A stretch of DNA of 64,000 bases from Micromonospora sp. MP36. Lineage in GTDB: Bacteria > Actinomycetota > Actinomycetes > Mycobacteriales > Micromonosporaceae. The DNA is taken from contig NZ_VSFA01000039.1 of assembly GCF_008119785.1 (NCBI RefSeq), positions 1-64,000 on the forward strand, given 5' to 3'. The position numbers were made by a program, and so were the translations under genes. Shown here piece after piece: positions 52,635-61,267 of the stretch (positions are counted from its first letter, which is position 1; the number at the start of each line of letters is the position of its first letter). The notes under the pieces are model-generated. The model searched no databases and was not told where the DNA came from. It was given only the letters and a program-made list of their open reading frames with translations.

Positions 52635-53273
52635 TCAGGCGGTGACCGGCTCCCGGGTCTTCTCCGGCGCGGCGAACGCCTCGCTGGCCGGGGTGCGGAA
52701 CGCGTGCACCAGGCCGGCGATCGACAGCAGCAGGAGCAGCGCCGCACCCAGGTACATGGCCAGGGCGCCCTGCCCGGCCTTGCGGCCGAACTCGCTGAAG
52801 CCGTACGAGGTCAGCAGCATGCCGCGCAGGCTCTCACCCTTGAAGACGGTCTCCCGCTGGGCGGTGACCTGCGCGAGCTGCTTCTGCAGGTCGGCCAGGT
52901 TGGCGGCGTTGCTCTGCTCGGCCTGGGCCACCTGCTGCTTCAGCGCTGCCTCCGGCTGACCCAGATCGGCGTAGGTCTTGCCGCCGGAGATCGACTTGAG
53001 GTGCAGGCCGATGAACTCGTTGGCGTAGCACTCGGCCTGCTTGCCGGTGGTGAGCTGCTTCCCGGCGTACTCGCGCAGGCAGTCCGACTTCTTCTCCTCG
53101 TCGGTGAGCTGGTCGGCCGGCTTGAAGCTGATGTGCTGCGCGGCGAGCTGGTCGTGCACGTAGGTGTTGGCGAAGTTGGCGTTCGTCGTCAGGACGATGC
53201 CCACGACGAGCAGCAGGACCGCAAGGCCCAACCCGCCGATGCTGAACAGCAGATCCAAGGTCCGGCGCTTCAT
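52635..53273 (-). CDS. uncharacterised membrane protein with exported coiled coil
   Basis: A 212-residue protein with one N-terminal helix (about 7-28), an exported domain (about 30-170) and a second membrane helix (about 178-200). The exported part has two cysteines (DCLREYAGKQL, AECYANEF) and a coiled coil (ANLADLQKQLAQVTAQRETV). ATG 53273 has AGGAG 5 nt upstream. Family not recognised. Confidence 0.8.
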   Translation of the reverse strand: MKRRTLDLLFSIGGLGLAVLLLVVGIVLTTNANFANTYVHDQLAAQHISFKPADQLTDEEKKSDCLREYAGKQLTTGKQAECYANEFIGLHLKSISGGKTYADLGQPEAALKQQVAQAEQSNAANLADLQKQLAQVTAQRETVFKGESLRGMLLTSYGFSEFGRKAGQGALAMYLGAALLLLLSIAGLVHAFRTPASEAFAAPEKTREPVTA

Positions 53274-53395
53274 GACTGCTCCTGTGTGGCTGGTGGCGTC
53301 TTTCGATGTCCGTTTCATCGTCGCCGCCGGCGCAGCCCATCAAGCAGGGCCGAACCCCCTGTTCCACCCGGGACCTTCGACCTGCCGTCGGCGGG

Positions 53396-53908
53396 TCAAC
53401 ATTCCTCGGCGCCCCGCCGGGCGAACTCCTCAAGGGTGAGTTCACGCAAGGACTCGGACTCGTCCTGGTAGCCCGTGACCAGGACCAAACCGGGCTTCAG
53501 CCCCGCCAGGTCGGCGAGCCGGAAGGTCACCCGTGCCGCAGAGAAGGAGTTGTCGTCCGTCGCGGCGTACATCGCGAAGTCGACTACGCCGGTGGGAAGC
53601 GTTGACGGTGGAAAGCCGGTCAGCGGCACCGTCGCCGGGGAGGTCGCGTCGTCCGGTACGCGATATTCGCGCCCGGGCCAGTCCCACTCGGTGCGCCGAG
53701 GATGCCGGTCGTCGGCGGTGGCGTCGAAGAGCAGCACGACGTCCGGCGGGTGTGAGGCGCACCAGGCCAGCATGGCCACCGGCTGCCCGGATCCGTCCAC
53801 GCTGACTCCGGTGACCCCTTTGATCTCCGGGGAGCAGGCCGTCAGACCGGCAACAGTTATCAGCGCGGCGGCGGACGCGGCGACGGCTCGGCGCAGCGGA
53901 ATGGCCAT
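53396..53908 (-). CDS. putative lipoprotein
   Basis: A 170-residue protein. The signal peptide ends in the lipobox LTAC (Cys25), after MAIPLRRAVAASAAALITVA. The mature part has no recognised domain (VAMLAWCASHPPDVVLLFDA, VDFAMYAATDDNSFSAARVT). It lies between the membrane protein and the GGDEF-EAL gene on the same strand, with no tight coupling. Confidence 0.8.
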   Translation of the reverse strand: MAIPLRRAVAASAAALITVAGLTACSPEIKGVTGVSVDGSGQPVAMLAWCASHPPDVVLLFDATADDRHPRRTEWDWPGREYRVPDDATSPATVPLTGFPPSTLPTGVVDFAMYAATDDNSFSAARVTFRLADLAGLKPGLVLVTGYQDESESLRELTLEEFARRGAEEC

Positions 53909-53970
53909 GGACCTACTGTCTCGTCACCGGGTCAACGTCCCCACCCGAGGCCGTAACGGGTAGGTGACGA

Positions 53971-56298
53971 TCAGCCGGTCGCGTCGACCGGGGTGAGGAT
54001 GGTGAGCAGCTCGGTCAGGGTGGCCGGGCGGCCGTACCGCCAGCCCTGGCCGTGCAGGCAGCCGATCGCGGTCACCGCCGCGTGCTGGGTGCCCGTCTCG
54101 ACCCCCTCGGCCACCACCACCAGGTCGAACGCGCCGGCCAGCCGGTTGACCATCTCCACCGTGGCGTACGCCTGCGTGTCCTCGGCGTCCAGGCGGGACA
54201 CGAAGGACCGGTCGATCTTCAGCTCGGTCGCCGGTATGCGGTGCAGGTAGCTCAGCGAGGAGTAGCCGGTGCCGAAGTCGTCGATGGCGATGCGGATGCC
54301 GAGGTCGCGCAGCTGACGCAGCCGCTCCAGCACGGCCTCGCTCCCCTCGATCAGCGCCGACTCGGTCAGTTCGAGGGTGAGCGCGCGCGGCGGCAGACCG
54401 GCTGCGGCGGTGGCGGCGGTGACCGTGGCGATCAGATCGGGGCGGCGCAGATGGGCGGCGGCGATGTTGACCGCCACGGTGACCTCGGGCGCCTGTTCCC
54501 GCCAGGTCGCGGCGGCCCGGCACGCCAGCTGGATCACCCACCGGTCGATCGCGAGGATCAGCCCGGTCTCCTCGGCCAGCGGCAGGAACTTCGCCGGCGG
54601 GAGCACCCCGAGCCGCGGGTGCCGCCACCGCACCAGCGCCTCCGCGCTGCGGACCGCGCCGGTGGCCAGGTCGACGATCGGCTGGAACTCCATCATCAGC
54701 TGTCCCTCGTCGACCGCGCGGCGCAGGTCGGCGATCAGCTCGGCCCGGGTCACCGCCGACTCGCGCAGCTGCGGGGTGCAGGTCCGGTACGCCGACTTGC
54801 CGGCCGCCTTCGCCGCGTACATGGCGATGTCGGCGTCGCGGAGCAGGTCGGTGTGGGAGGTGTGCTGCGGGCCGTACTCGGCGATGCCGATGCTGGCCGA
54901 CGGGTGCACGCCCAGGTCCTCCTCGCCGGGCAGCGGTTCGAGGGCGGCGAGCAGGCGCTCGGCGAGCCGCTCGGGCGACACCGGCCGGTCCCGGTCGAGC
55001 AGCACCGCGAACTCGTCGCCGCCGAGCCGGGCGATCATGCCGTCGGCGCCGACGGCGTCGCGCATCCGGTCGGCGATGGTGGTCAGCAGCCGGTCCCCGG
55101 CGGCGTGCCCGAAGCGGTCGTTGACCTGCTTGAACCCGTCCAGGTCGAGGAGCAGCACGGCGACCGGGCCGCCGTCGCGCAGGGCCCGGCGCAGCCGCCG
55201 GGTGAAGGTCAGCCGGTTGGGCAGGCCGGTGAGCTGGTCGGAGTAGGCGAGCCGGCGCAGCCGGACGACCAGCCGCAGGTTCTCGTTGGCGGCCAGCCCC
55301 TGCCGCAGCGCCAGCACCCCGAGCAGCGCCATCATGGCGACGAAGATCAGGTGTGGGCTCTGCCCGGTGGGCCGCCGGGCGAGGACCACGGCGATGATCG
55401 CCCCGCCCACCGGCAGGTAGGGCAGGGCGACCCGCCACCACGGGGGCAGCGGCGACTCCGTGCCCTCGTCGTCCCCGTCGTCGCCGGCCGGTGGTGGGCA
55501 CCGGGTGGCGGCGCCGATCAGCAGGTAGCTCAGCGGCCAGCAGAGGTCGATGGGGTGGCCGGGGGCGTAGCTGCCGTGTGCGACGAGGGAGACGTAGATG
55601 GTGTCGGCGATGGCGCGGGTGGCGAGGCTGACGCCGATCAGGGTGTGCGCCGGCCACATCGGGCGGGCTGGCCCGGCGACCGCCACGAGGATGGTGAGCT
55701 GCATCAGGTCGAACATCGGGTAGAGCAGCCCGAAGGTGCGCAGCGGGTCGGTCAGGTCGGCGGCGGCGATGTCGCGGAACACCACCAGCCAGGCGATCGG
55801 GATCAGGGCCAGCCCGACGATCACCCCGTCGAGCAGGGTGCGGGACTGCCCGACCAGGTTGCGTGGGGCGGCCAGCGAACAGAGCAGCGCGGCGGTGCCG
55901 GTGACGATGCCTGCGGTGAAGAGCCCGCCGACGAGCGCGGTGTGCGGCAGGTCGTGCCCGGCGAGCCGCTCGACTGTCCACACGCTCCGGCCGATCGCCG
56001 CGAGCGCCATGGTGACGGCCAGCAACGTCCAGAACCGTTGTAGCGTCTCCGGGTGCCGCCGGGCCGCCCCGGTGCAGGCCACCGCCGCCCAGCTGGCCAC
56101 CGCGACCGCGCCGAGGTCGCTGGCCAGGGCCGCGCCGGGCAGGCCGGCCACCAGCCAGAGGGCTTCGGAGAGTACGACGAACGCGGCCGCGACGAGCCCG
56201 ACGCGGCCGGAGAGCGAGGGACGGGCCACGCCCGGGGCGGCGAGGCTCACGTCCTGCTGGGGTACAACGAACTTCGCTCCGGCCTTCTGTGCGCGCAC
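53971..56298 (-). CDS. membrane GGDEF-EAL c-di-GMP turnover protein
   Basis: A 775-residue protein. About eight to nine hydrophobic helices (about 30-330) form an MHYT/7TM-like sensor. The GGDEF domain (about 345-505) has an intact active site GGDEF (426-430), but the residues five upstream are ADGM, so the RxxD inhibitory site is absent. The EAL domain (about 520-765) has EALVRW (553-558), the metal-binding DDFGTGYSSLSYL and EGVET. Both diguanylate cyclase and phosphodiesterase activities are possible. The start at GTG 56298 is uncertain; GTG 56250 is an alternative. Confidence 0.93.
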   Translation of the reverse strand: MRAQKAGAKFVVPQQDVSLAAPGVARPSLSGRVGLVAAAFVVLSEALWLVAGLPGAALASDLGAVAVASWAAVACTGAARRHPETLQRFWTLLAVTMALAAIGRSVWTVERLAGHDLPHTALVGGLFTAGIVTGTAALLCSLAAPRNLVGQSRTLLDGVIVGLALIPIAWLVVFRDIAAADLTDPLRTFGLLYPMFDLMQLTILVAVAGPARPMWPAHTLIGVSLATRAIADTIYVSLVAHGSYAPGHPIDLCWPLSYLLIGAATRCPPPAGDDGDDEGTESPLPPWWRVALPYLPVGGAIIAVVLARRPTGQSPHLIFVAMMALLGVLALRQGLAANENLRLVVRLRRLAYSDQLTGLPNRLTFTRRLRRALRDGGPVAVLLLDLDGFKQVNDRFGHAAGDRLLTTIADRMRDAVGADGMIARLGGDEFAVLLDRDRPVSPERLAERLLAALEPLPGEEDLGVHPSASIGIAEYGPQHTSHTDLLRDADIAMYAAKAAGKSAYRTCTPQLRESAVTRAELIADLRRAVDEGQLMMEFQPIVDLATGAVRSAEALVRWRHPRLGVLPPAKFLPLAEETGLILAIDRWVIQLACRAAATWREQAPEVTVAVNIAAAHLRRPDLIATVTAATAAAGLPPRALTLELTESALIEGSEAVLERLRQLRDLGIRIAIDDFGTGYSSLSYLHRIPATELKIDRSFVSRLDAEDTQAYATVEMVNRLAGAFDLVVVAEGVETGTQHAAVTAIGCLHGQGWRYGRPATLTELLTILTPVDATG

Positions 56299-56397
56299 CC
56301 TCGACGATGAGGACCAGTTGCGGACGGCGAACGCCCGCCAGCCTAGCTACCGCCTGGTACCGCCGCCAGAGCCAATCGGCGTCGGCCACCGTCCCGG

Positions 56398-56934
56398 TCA
56401 GGTCGGTGACGGCGTGTCGTGGCGGCGGTAGAGGGCGACCAGGACGCCGTAGCGTGGCTGGTCCGGGCCGGCCTCCTCGGCGTCGCTGACGAGGTCGTCC
56501 AGGGTGGCCCGGAGCCGGTGCGCCTGCTCCGGGGTGAGCCGCAGGTGCCGCAGGTGCAGCAGGTGCAGCAGCGGATCCGAGTCGCCGGTGAGTTCCTCGG
56601 CGACCGCGCCGAGCATGGCGGCGGTGGTCTCGGAGTCGACGGTCTCGCCGACGAGGCGGCGGTAGCTGCGTTCGTGGTACTGCTCGGTGCCGCCGCGTAC
56701 CTGGCGGGTGTAGGCGGGGCGGACCATGCCCGCCTCGGTGAGGACCTTGAGGTGGTGGGCGACAGTGCCCTTCGCCGTGCCCAGGCCGGCGGCGAGTTGG
56801 CTGATGGTGGCCGGGCCGGGTCCGAGCGCGAAGAGCAGCCGGTGGCGGAACGGGTGGGCCAGCGCCTTGAACTGGGCCGGGGTGCGGACCTGCAGCGCGT
56901 CGGTGATCTCGTTGGCCACCCCGAAAGGGTCCAC
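56398..56934 (-). CDS. ArsR-family winged-helix regulator
   Basis: A 178-residue regulator. The winged helix (about 20-90) has FKALAHPFRHRLLFALGPGP, ATISQLAAGLGTAKGTVAHH (recognition helix) and LKVLTEAGMVRPAYTRQVRG. A helical C-terminus follows (about 95-178). There are no clustered cysteines, so a metal sensor is unlikely. GTG 56934 is divergent from the S41 protease gene across 65 bp, which suggests control of that gene. Confidence 0.9.
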   Translation of the reverse strand: MDPFGVANEITDALQVRTPAQFKALAHPFRHRLLFALGPGPATISQLAAGLGTAKGTVAHHLKVLTEAGMVRPAYTRQVRGGTEQYHERSYRRLVGETVDSETTAAMLGAVAEELTGDSDPLLHLLHLRHLRLTPEQAHRLRATLDDLVSDAEEAGPDQPRYGVLVALYRRHDTPSPT

Positions 56935-56999
56935 TTCTCTTGACGCTTTGTCAATCCGGCTGCTCTACTGACGCTCACCACACCGGACGGGGGCATCCG

Positions 57000-57953
57000 A
57001 TGCGCCACGACGAGATCACCGAGGTCGTCGAACGGGCCGCGAAGCTGGTCACCGAGCACTACGTCTTTCCCGACGTCGCCGAACGGATCGCCGCGCACCT
57101 CGGCGACCGGCTCCGCGACGGCCGGTACGCCGACGTCACCGACCCGGCGATCCTCGCCACGCTGGTCACCGGGGACCTCCAGGCGGTCAACGGCGACTCG
57201 CACCTGCGGCTCAAGCACCACGCCGCGGCCCTGCCTGAGCGCGACGAGGATCCGGACGAGGGCTTCTGGGCTCGGGAGGCCGCCATCAGCATGGGCGGTA
57301 TCGCCCGGGTGCAACGGCTGGCCGGCAACGTCGGGCTGCTGGACATCCGGCCGTGCCTGTTCCCGCCGCAGATCGCCGGCGACGCCATGACGGCGGCGCT
57401 GCGGCTGCTCGGCGGCACCGACGCGCTCCTGCTCGATCTGCGCGGCAACCGGGGCGGCAGCCCCGACATGGTCGCCCTGGTCTGCGGCTGGTTCTTCGCC
57501 GAGCCCGCGCACCTGCACACCATGTACGACCGGGCCGGCAACGCCCACCAGTTCTGGAGTGCGGCCTACCTGCCGGTCCCGACGTACGGGGCCGACAAGC
57601 CGGTCCACGTGCTGACCTCCGCCGAGACGGTCTCCGGCGGCGAGGAACTGGCGTACGACCTGCAGCAACTCGGCCGGGCCACCGTGGTCGGCGAGCGGAC
57701 CGGGGGCGGCGCGCACCCCTGCGTCGGCCACCGCGTACACCCCCACCTGCAACTCACCGTGCCGGTGCTGCGGCCGGTCAACCCGGTGACCGGTACCAAC
57801 TGGGAGGGCTGCGGGGTGGCCCCGGACGTCGAGGTGCCGGCCGGCGCCGCGCACGACGTGGCGTACCGGAGGGTGTTGGAGGCGCTGCTGGCCACCGATC
57901 CGCATCGGCCGACGGCGGACGAGGCGCGCGAGGCCCTGGCCGCCCTTCCCTGA
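57000..57953 (+). CDS. S41-family (IRBP-type) peptidase
   Basis: A 317-residue protein. The N-terminal helical bundle (about 1-65) starts VERAAKLVTEHYVFPDVAER, and GYxxIxxF-like ARVQRLAGNVGLLDIRPCLF follows. The core has LLLDLRGNRGGSPDMVALVC and the nucleophile motif SAETVSGGEELAYDLQQLGR (Ser near 220), then GERTGGGAHP. There is no signal peptide or PDZ domain, so it is the cytoplasmic interphotoreceptor-retinoid-binding-like type. ATG 57000 is divergent from the ArsR gene. Confidence 0.88.
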   Translation: MRHDEITEVVERAAKLVTEHYVFPDVAERIAAHLGDRLRDGRYADVTDPAILATLVTGDLQAVNGDSHLRLKHHAAALPERDEDPDEGFWAREAAISMGGIARVQRLAGNVGLLDIRPCLFPPQIAGDAMTAALRLLGGTDALLLDLRGNRGGSPDMVALVCGWFFAEPAHLHTMYDRAGNAHQFWSAAYLPVPTYGADKPVHVLTSAETVSGGEELAYDLQQLGRATVVGERTGGGAHPCVGHRVHPHLQLTVPVLRPVNPVTGTNWEGCGVAPDVEVPAGAAHDVAYRRVLEALLATDPHRPTADEAREALAALP

Positions 57954-57962
57954 CCGGCGGCG

Positions 57963-58598
57963 CTACGGGCGGCGGCGCGCGAGCACGTACAGCCGCCGGG
58001 TCTCCACCTCGTGCGGGTAACTGACCCGTTCCAGGCGCGCCTGCACCGTGAACCCGGCGTCGTCCAGCGCCCCGAGCAGCGTCTCCGCGGCGAAGAAGTG
58101 GAAGTCGACGTCCACCCGGTGTCCCCACCACTCGTCCAGGTGCCGCACCTCGTCGCCAAGGTGCACCGCGACCAGCAGTGGCGCTTGCGGCCGCAGCACC
58201 CGGCGGGCCTCGGCCAGGGCCGGCCGCAGCTCGTCGGGGTTTAGGTGGATGACCGAGTACAGGGCCACCGCCGCGCCGAACTCGCCGTCCGCGGCGGGCA
58301 GCCGCAGCAGGTCACCCTCGCGGAACTCCACCTCCGGGTACGCGCGCCGGGCCTGCGCCACCATGCCCGGCGACAGGTCGATGCCCACCGCCGGCACGCC
58401 CCGCCCGGCCAGCCAGTGGGTGACGTGGCCCGGCCCGCAGCCGAGGTCCACCACCGGCCCGGGCCCGGCCAGCTCCACCAGAGCGGCCAGCAACGCCCGG
58501 TCGAGGGGCTTGCCCGCCAGCTCGCCGGCCAGGCGGTCCCGGTACTCCCCGGCGACCGTGTCGTAGCTGCGCCGCACCCGGTCGTGATCGGTGCTCAT
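57963..58598 (-). CDS. class I SAM-dependent methyltransferase
   Basis: A 211-residue methyltransferase of the Methyltransf_11/25 type. Motif I is VVDLGCGPGHVTHWLA, motif II is VGIDLSPGMV, and the post-I acidic residue is in FREGDLLRLP. LYSVIHLNPDEL and LRPQAPLLVAVHLGDE follow. The substrate is unknown. ATG 58598 has GGAG 6 nt upstream. It converges with the S41 gene and lies 19 nt behind the gene ending at 58618, so it may be the last gene of that operon. Confidence 0.92.
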   Translation of the reverse strand: MSTDHDRVRRSYDTVAGEYRDRLAGELAGKPLDRALLAALVELAGPGPVVDLGCGPGHVTHWLAGRGVPAVGIDLSPGMVAQARRAYPEVEFREGDLLRLPAADGEFGAAVALYSVIHLNPDELRPALAEARRVLRPQAPLLVAVHLGDEVRHLDEWWGHRVDVDFHFFAAETLLGALDDAGFTVQARLERVSYPHEVETRRLYVLARRRP

Positions 58599-58617
58599 CG
58601 CGGGCTCCATCCTGGAG

Positions 58618-60132
58618 TCAGGTCCATTCCTCCGCCGGGTCTCCGTCACCGCTGTCGGGCGCGGGGCCGCTGGTGGCCGGCGGGCCGCCGTGGGTCCACG
58701 GGGTCTCCTCGCTGGCGGGGAAGTTCCCGGCCGGCATGAACGCGTCCGACAGGGTGGTGAAGCAGAGCCGCTCCCCCACCTCCGGCACGCTGCCCGGCGG
58801 GGCGGTCAGCCCGCGCCCCATCCCGCCCGACAGTTCCAGCACCACCTCGGTCTTGCCGTCCGCGCCGGGGGTCAGGAAGACCACCTTCGCCTTCTGGCCG
58901 GGCCGGGCCGGCGAGTACAGCGTCGCCCCGACCGGCACCACCACCGGCTCCGTGGTGACCACCTGGATGCGGGGGCGCAGCACCGGCCGCTTGCCCGTGT
59001 CGTCCACCCGCTTCGGGTCGGCCAGGGTCACGTCGCCGACGAACGCCTCCCCGGTCAGCCGGTGCTCGGCCATCACCAGGGGGTCGTCGTAGGCGCGCTG
59101 CACCGCGTACGAGGCGAGGGCCCGCTCCAGCCGGTGCAGCCGCACCGCCGCCGCCACCGCCCCGTCCCGGCGCGGCTGCGGCCCGCCCCCGTCATCGAGG
59201 TGCTCGGCGTAACCGGTGAAGGCGTCCTTGTCGCCGTCCCACCGGCCGGCCACCCGGGCACCGGGCGGCAGCCCGCGCAGCAACCCCACACCGCGCCACA
59301 TCAGCTCCCAGGTGGGCGTGAGCTGGTCGCGCAGCAGCCGCTCCAGCTGCGCGTACGCGCCCGCGCGGGCGACCGGGTCGTCCTCGGCCTCGGCGTACGC
59401 GGTCATCGCCGGGGCGAGCCGGCGGTTGTCGAAGTCCGGGTCGGTGGCTGGGCCGGCGGGCGGGCAGACCTGCGGGTCCTCGGCCCGGGCGGCCGCCTCG
59501 GCGCCGGTCGAGCCGGGCGGCGGGTCGATCCAGCCGAGCAGCGCCGGCAGGTGCAGGTCCTCCACCGCGCTCTGCCCGGTCGCCCAGTGCAGCGTCAGCG
59601 CCTCGGTCATCGCGACCAGCGCCGCCGAGCCGGGATGTTCCGCACGCTCGGCGAAGAAGGTCAGCCAGCACCCGAGCAGCGGCACCGACGGATGCACGGG
59701 GTATTCGCCGTCCGGGCGGCGGAACCGGGTGGAGCGGCCGAACAACCGCAGAAAGGTGACCCCGGCCGGGTTCGGCACCAGCACCTGCGGGGCATCGACG
59801 TACCGGTAGCGCACGTCCCTACCCCGGTCGACCGGCACCGCCTCGCTGACCCCCCGAAACGAGTCCAGATAGGGCAGCAGGATCGCGGCCAGCTCGGCGG
59901 CGAACGCGAAGCGCTGGTTGCGGTTACGGGGCTGCGGCACTACCAGCAGCCGCGCCTCGTCGGGCGCAGCGCCGACCATCGCGGCAAGCGGCGCGTTCGC
60001 CTCGCCCGCCATGGCAAGGGGCACCAGCACCAACGGCCGCTCCGACAGGTGCAAGTGCCGGACGGTAGCCACCGGCTGGGCCACCCCGGCGGCGACCGCC
60101 TGCGCCTGGGCGAGGGCGCGCAGGGTGCTCAC
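58618..60132 (-). CDS. uncharacterised partner of an Fe-S RecB-like nuclease
   Basis: A 504-residue soluble protein that I do not recognise. The N-terminal part (about 1-180) is beta/alpha-like (RPLVLVPLAMAGEANAPLAA, RLLVVPQPRNRNQRFAFAAE, DVRYRYVDAPQVLVPNPAGV). The middle (about 210-370) is helical and Asp-rich, and the C-terminal part (about 380-490) is beta-rich (ATLYSPARPGQKAKVVFLTP). The last 40 residues are acidic and disordered. GTG 60132 has GGAGG 5 nt upstream. It follows the nuclease by 46 nt and shares its operon. The pairing suggests a nucleic-acid-related role; that is inference. Confidence 0.75.
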   Translation of the reverse strand: MSTLRALAQAQAVAAGVAQPVATVRHLHLSERPLVLVPLAMAGEANAPLAAMVGAAPDEARLLVVPQPRNRNQRFAFAAELAAILLPYLDSFRGVSEAVPVDRGRDVRYRYVDAPQVLVPNPAGVTFLRLFGRSTRFRRPDGEYPVHPSVPLLGCWLTFFAERAEHPGSAALVAMTEALTLHWATGQSAVEDLHLPALLGWIDPPPGSTGAEAAARAEDPQVCPPAGPATDPDFDNRRLAPAMTAYAEAEDDPVARAGAYAQLERLLRDQLTPTWELMWRGVGLLRGLPPGARVAGRWDGDKDAFTGYAEHLDDGGGPQPRRDGAVAAAVRLHRLERALASYAVQRAYDDPLVMAEHRLTGEAFVGDVTLADPKRVDDTGKRPVLRPRIQVVTTEPVVVPVGATLYSPARPGQKAKVVFLTPGADGKTEVVLELSGGMGRGLTAPPGSVPEVGERLCFTTLSDAFMPAGNFPASEETPWTHGGPPATSGPAPDSGDGDPAEEWT

Positions 60133-60178
60133 CGGGACCTCCGGGACGGGACGGGCCGGGCGGGCCGGCGCGGCGTAC

Positions 60179-61267
60179 TCATGCCGCGTTTCCGGCGAGG
60201 GCGTCGGCGCGCAGGCGGGCGGCGGCGCGCAGCAGCGCGGCGGCCTCCGCCTGCTCCGGGTCCGGGGCGCGGACGCCGTCGGCCAGCGCCAGCACCTCCC
60301 GGATGTCGGCGAGGCCGCCCAGCGCCTCCCGCACCGGCCGGCCCAGCACGGTGGTGTGGCCACGTGCCTCGTGCCGGCAGAAGTACGCCAGCTCGCAGGC
60401 GGCCAGGCACTCGGGCGCGTAGCGGGCGGGCACGCCGGTCAGCGCGGCGGTCAGGGTCGCCGGGTCGGCGGTCAGGTCGGCGGTGAAACCGGCGGGCACG
60501 TCGGCGAGCAGGTCGTCGATCCGGGCCATCCGGTCGAGCTGGCGGCGCAGCACCAGCAGTTGCTTGCGGACGTCGAGCAGGCTGGCCACCGGCTGGTTGG
60601 CGAAGTCGCGCGGGCAGACCAGCACCACCTCGTGCGAGACGAGGCCCGGGTCGTGCCCGGCGGCGGCCAGCAGCTCGCGCAGCGCCAGCACGTAGACGGC
60701 GGACTGGATCGCGGCGGCGGAAACCTTCGCCGGGTCGGCCTGGCCGTCGATCACCGGGAACGACTTGATCTCCACCACGTGGAAGCGGCCGCCGAGCCGG
60801 GCGGCGACCAGGTCCGGTTCCAGGTGCACCCGCCGCCCGGCCACGTCCAGGCCGAGCAGCGGATGGTCGAACAACGCCGGCTCGTCACCGCCGCCGGTCA
60901 ACGCCGCCCGGGACCGCTCGTGCCGGTCCGGCAGGTCCTCGGCGCCGCCCAGGTCCGTCCAGGTCGCGCCCGCCGGCACCGGTACGCCCAGCCGCTCCGC
61001 GACCAGCCGCAGCAACTCCGCACCGCCGTCGGCCTTCACCTGGGCCTCGAACGCGTTGCCCCGGGTGATGGCGAAGCGAGACTGGCCGAACCTGGCCGGG
61101 AAGCCGATCCGCTCGGCCAACTTCGGCTTGTCCACCCCGGCGCTGTCCAGCACCGCTCGGCGAGTGCAGCCCGGGTTGCCGGTCAGCGCGGCGATGGTGC
61201 GGGCGTTGTGCCGCCGCGGCGGCACGCCACCCCGGATCTCGGCCAGGCGCTGCGCGGTGTCCGTCAT
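60179..61267 (-). CDS. RecB/Cas4-like PD-(D/E)XK nuclease with Fe-S cysteines
   Basis: A 362-residue predicted nuclease. The RecB-family motifs appear in order: RGNAFEAQV (70-77, the GxxxE-type motif), LEPDLVA (Asp152), VVEIKSF (Glu166, Lys168) and the diagnostic QSAVY (Gln188, Tyr192). Cys34 near the N-terminus and Cys287, Cys291 and Cys297 near the C-terminus (CLAACELAYFC) are spaced like the split 4Fe-4S cluster of AddB and Cas4. No helicase or cas gene is adjacent. ATG 61267 overlaps the MFS stop by 4 nt. The family assignment is from motif order only; single-strand exonuclease activity is the family expectation. Confidence 0.85.
   Translation of the reverse strand: MTDTAQRLAEIRGGVPPRRHNARTIAALTGNPGCTRRAVLDSAGVDKPKLAERIGFPARFGQSRFAITRGNAFEAQVKADGGAELLRLVAERLGVPVPAGATWTDLGGAEDLPDRHERSRAALTGGGDEPALFDHPLLGLDVAGRRVHLEPDLVAARLGGRFHVVEIKSFPVIDGQADPAKVSAAAIQSAVYVLALRELLAAAGHDPGLVSHEVVLVCPRDFANQPVASLLDVRKQLLVLRRQLDRMARIDDLLADVPAGFTADLTADPATLTAALTGVPARYAPECLAACELAYFCRHEARGHTTVLGRPVREALGGLADIREVLALADGVRAPDPEQAEAAALLRAAARLRADALAGNAA

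Noticed and set aside
53924..56389. An 821-codon minus-strand frame over the GGDEF-EAL gene
   Set aside because: It is out of frame with the GGDEF-EAL protein and of low-complexity composition.
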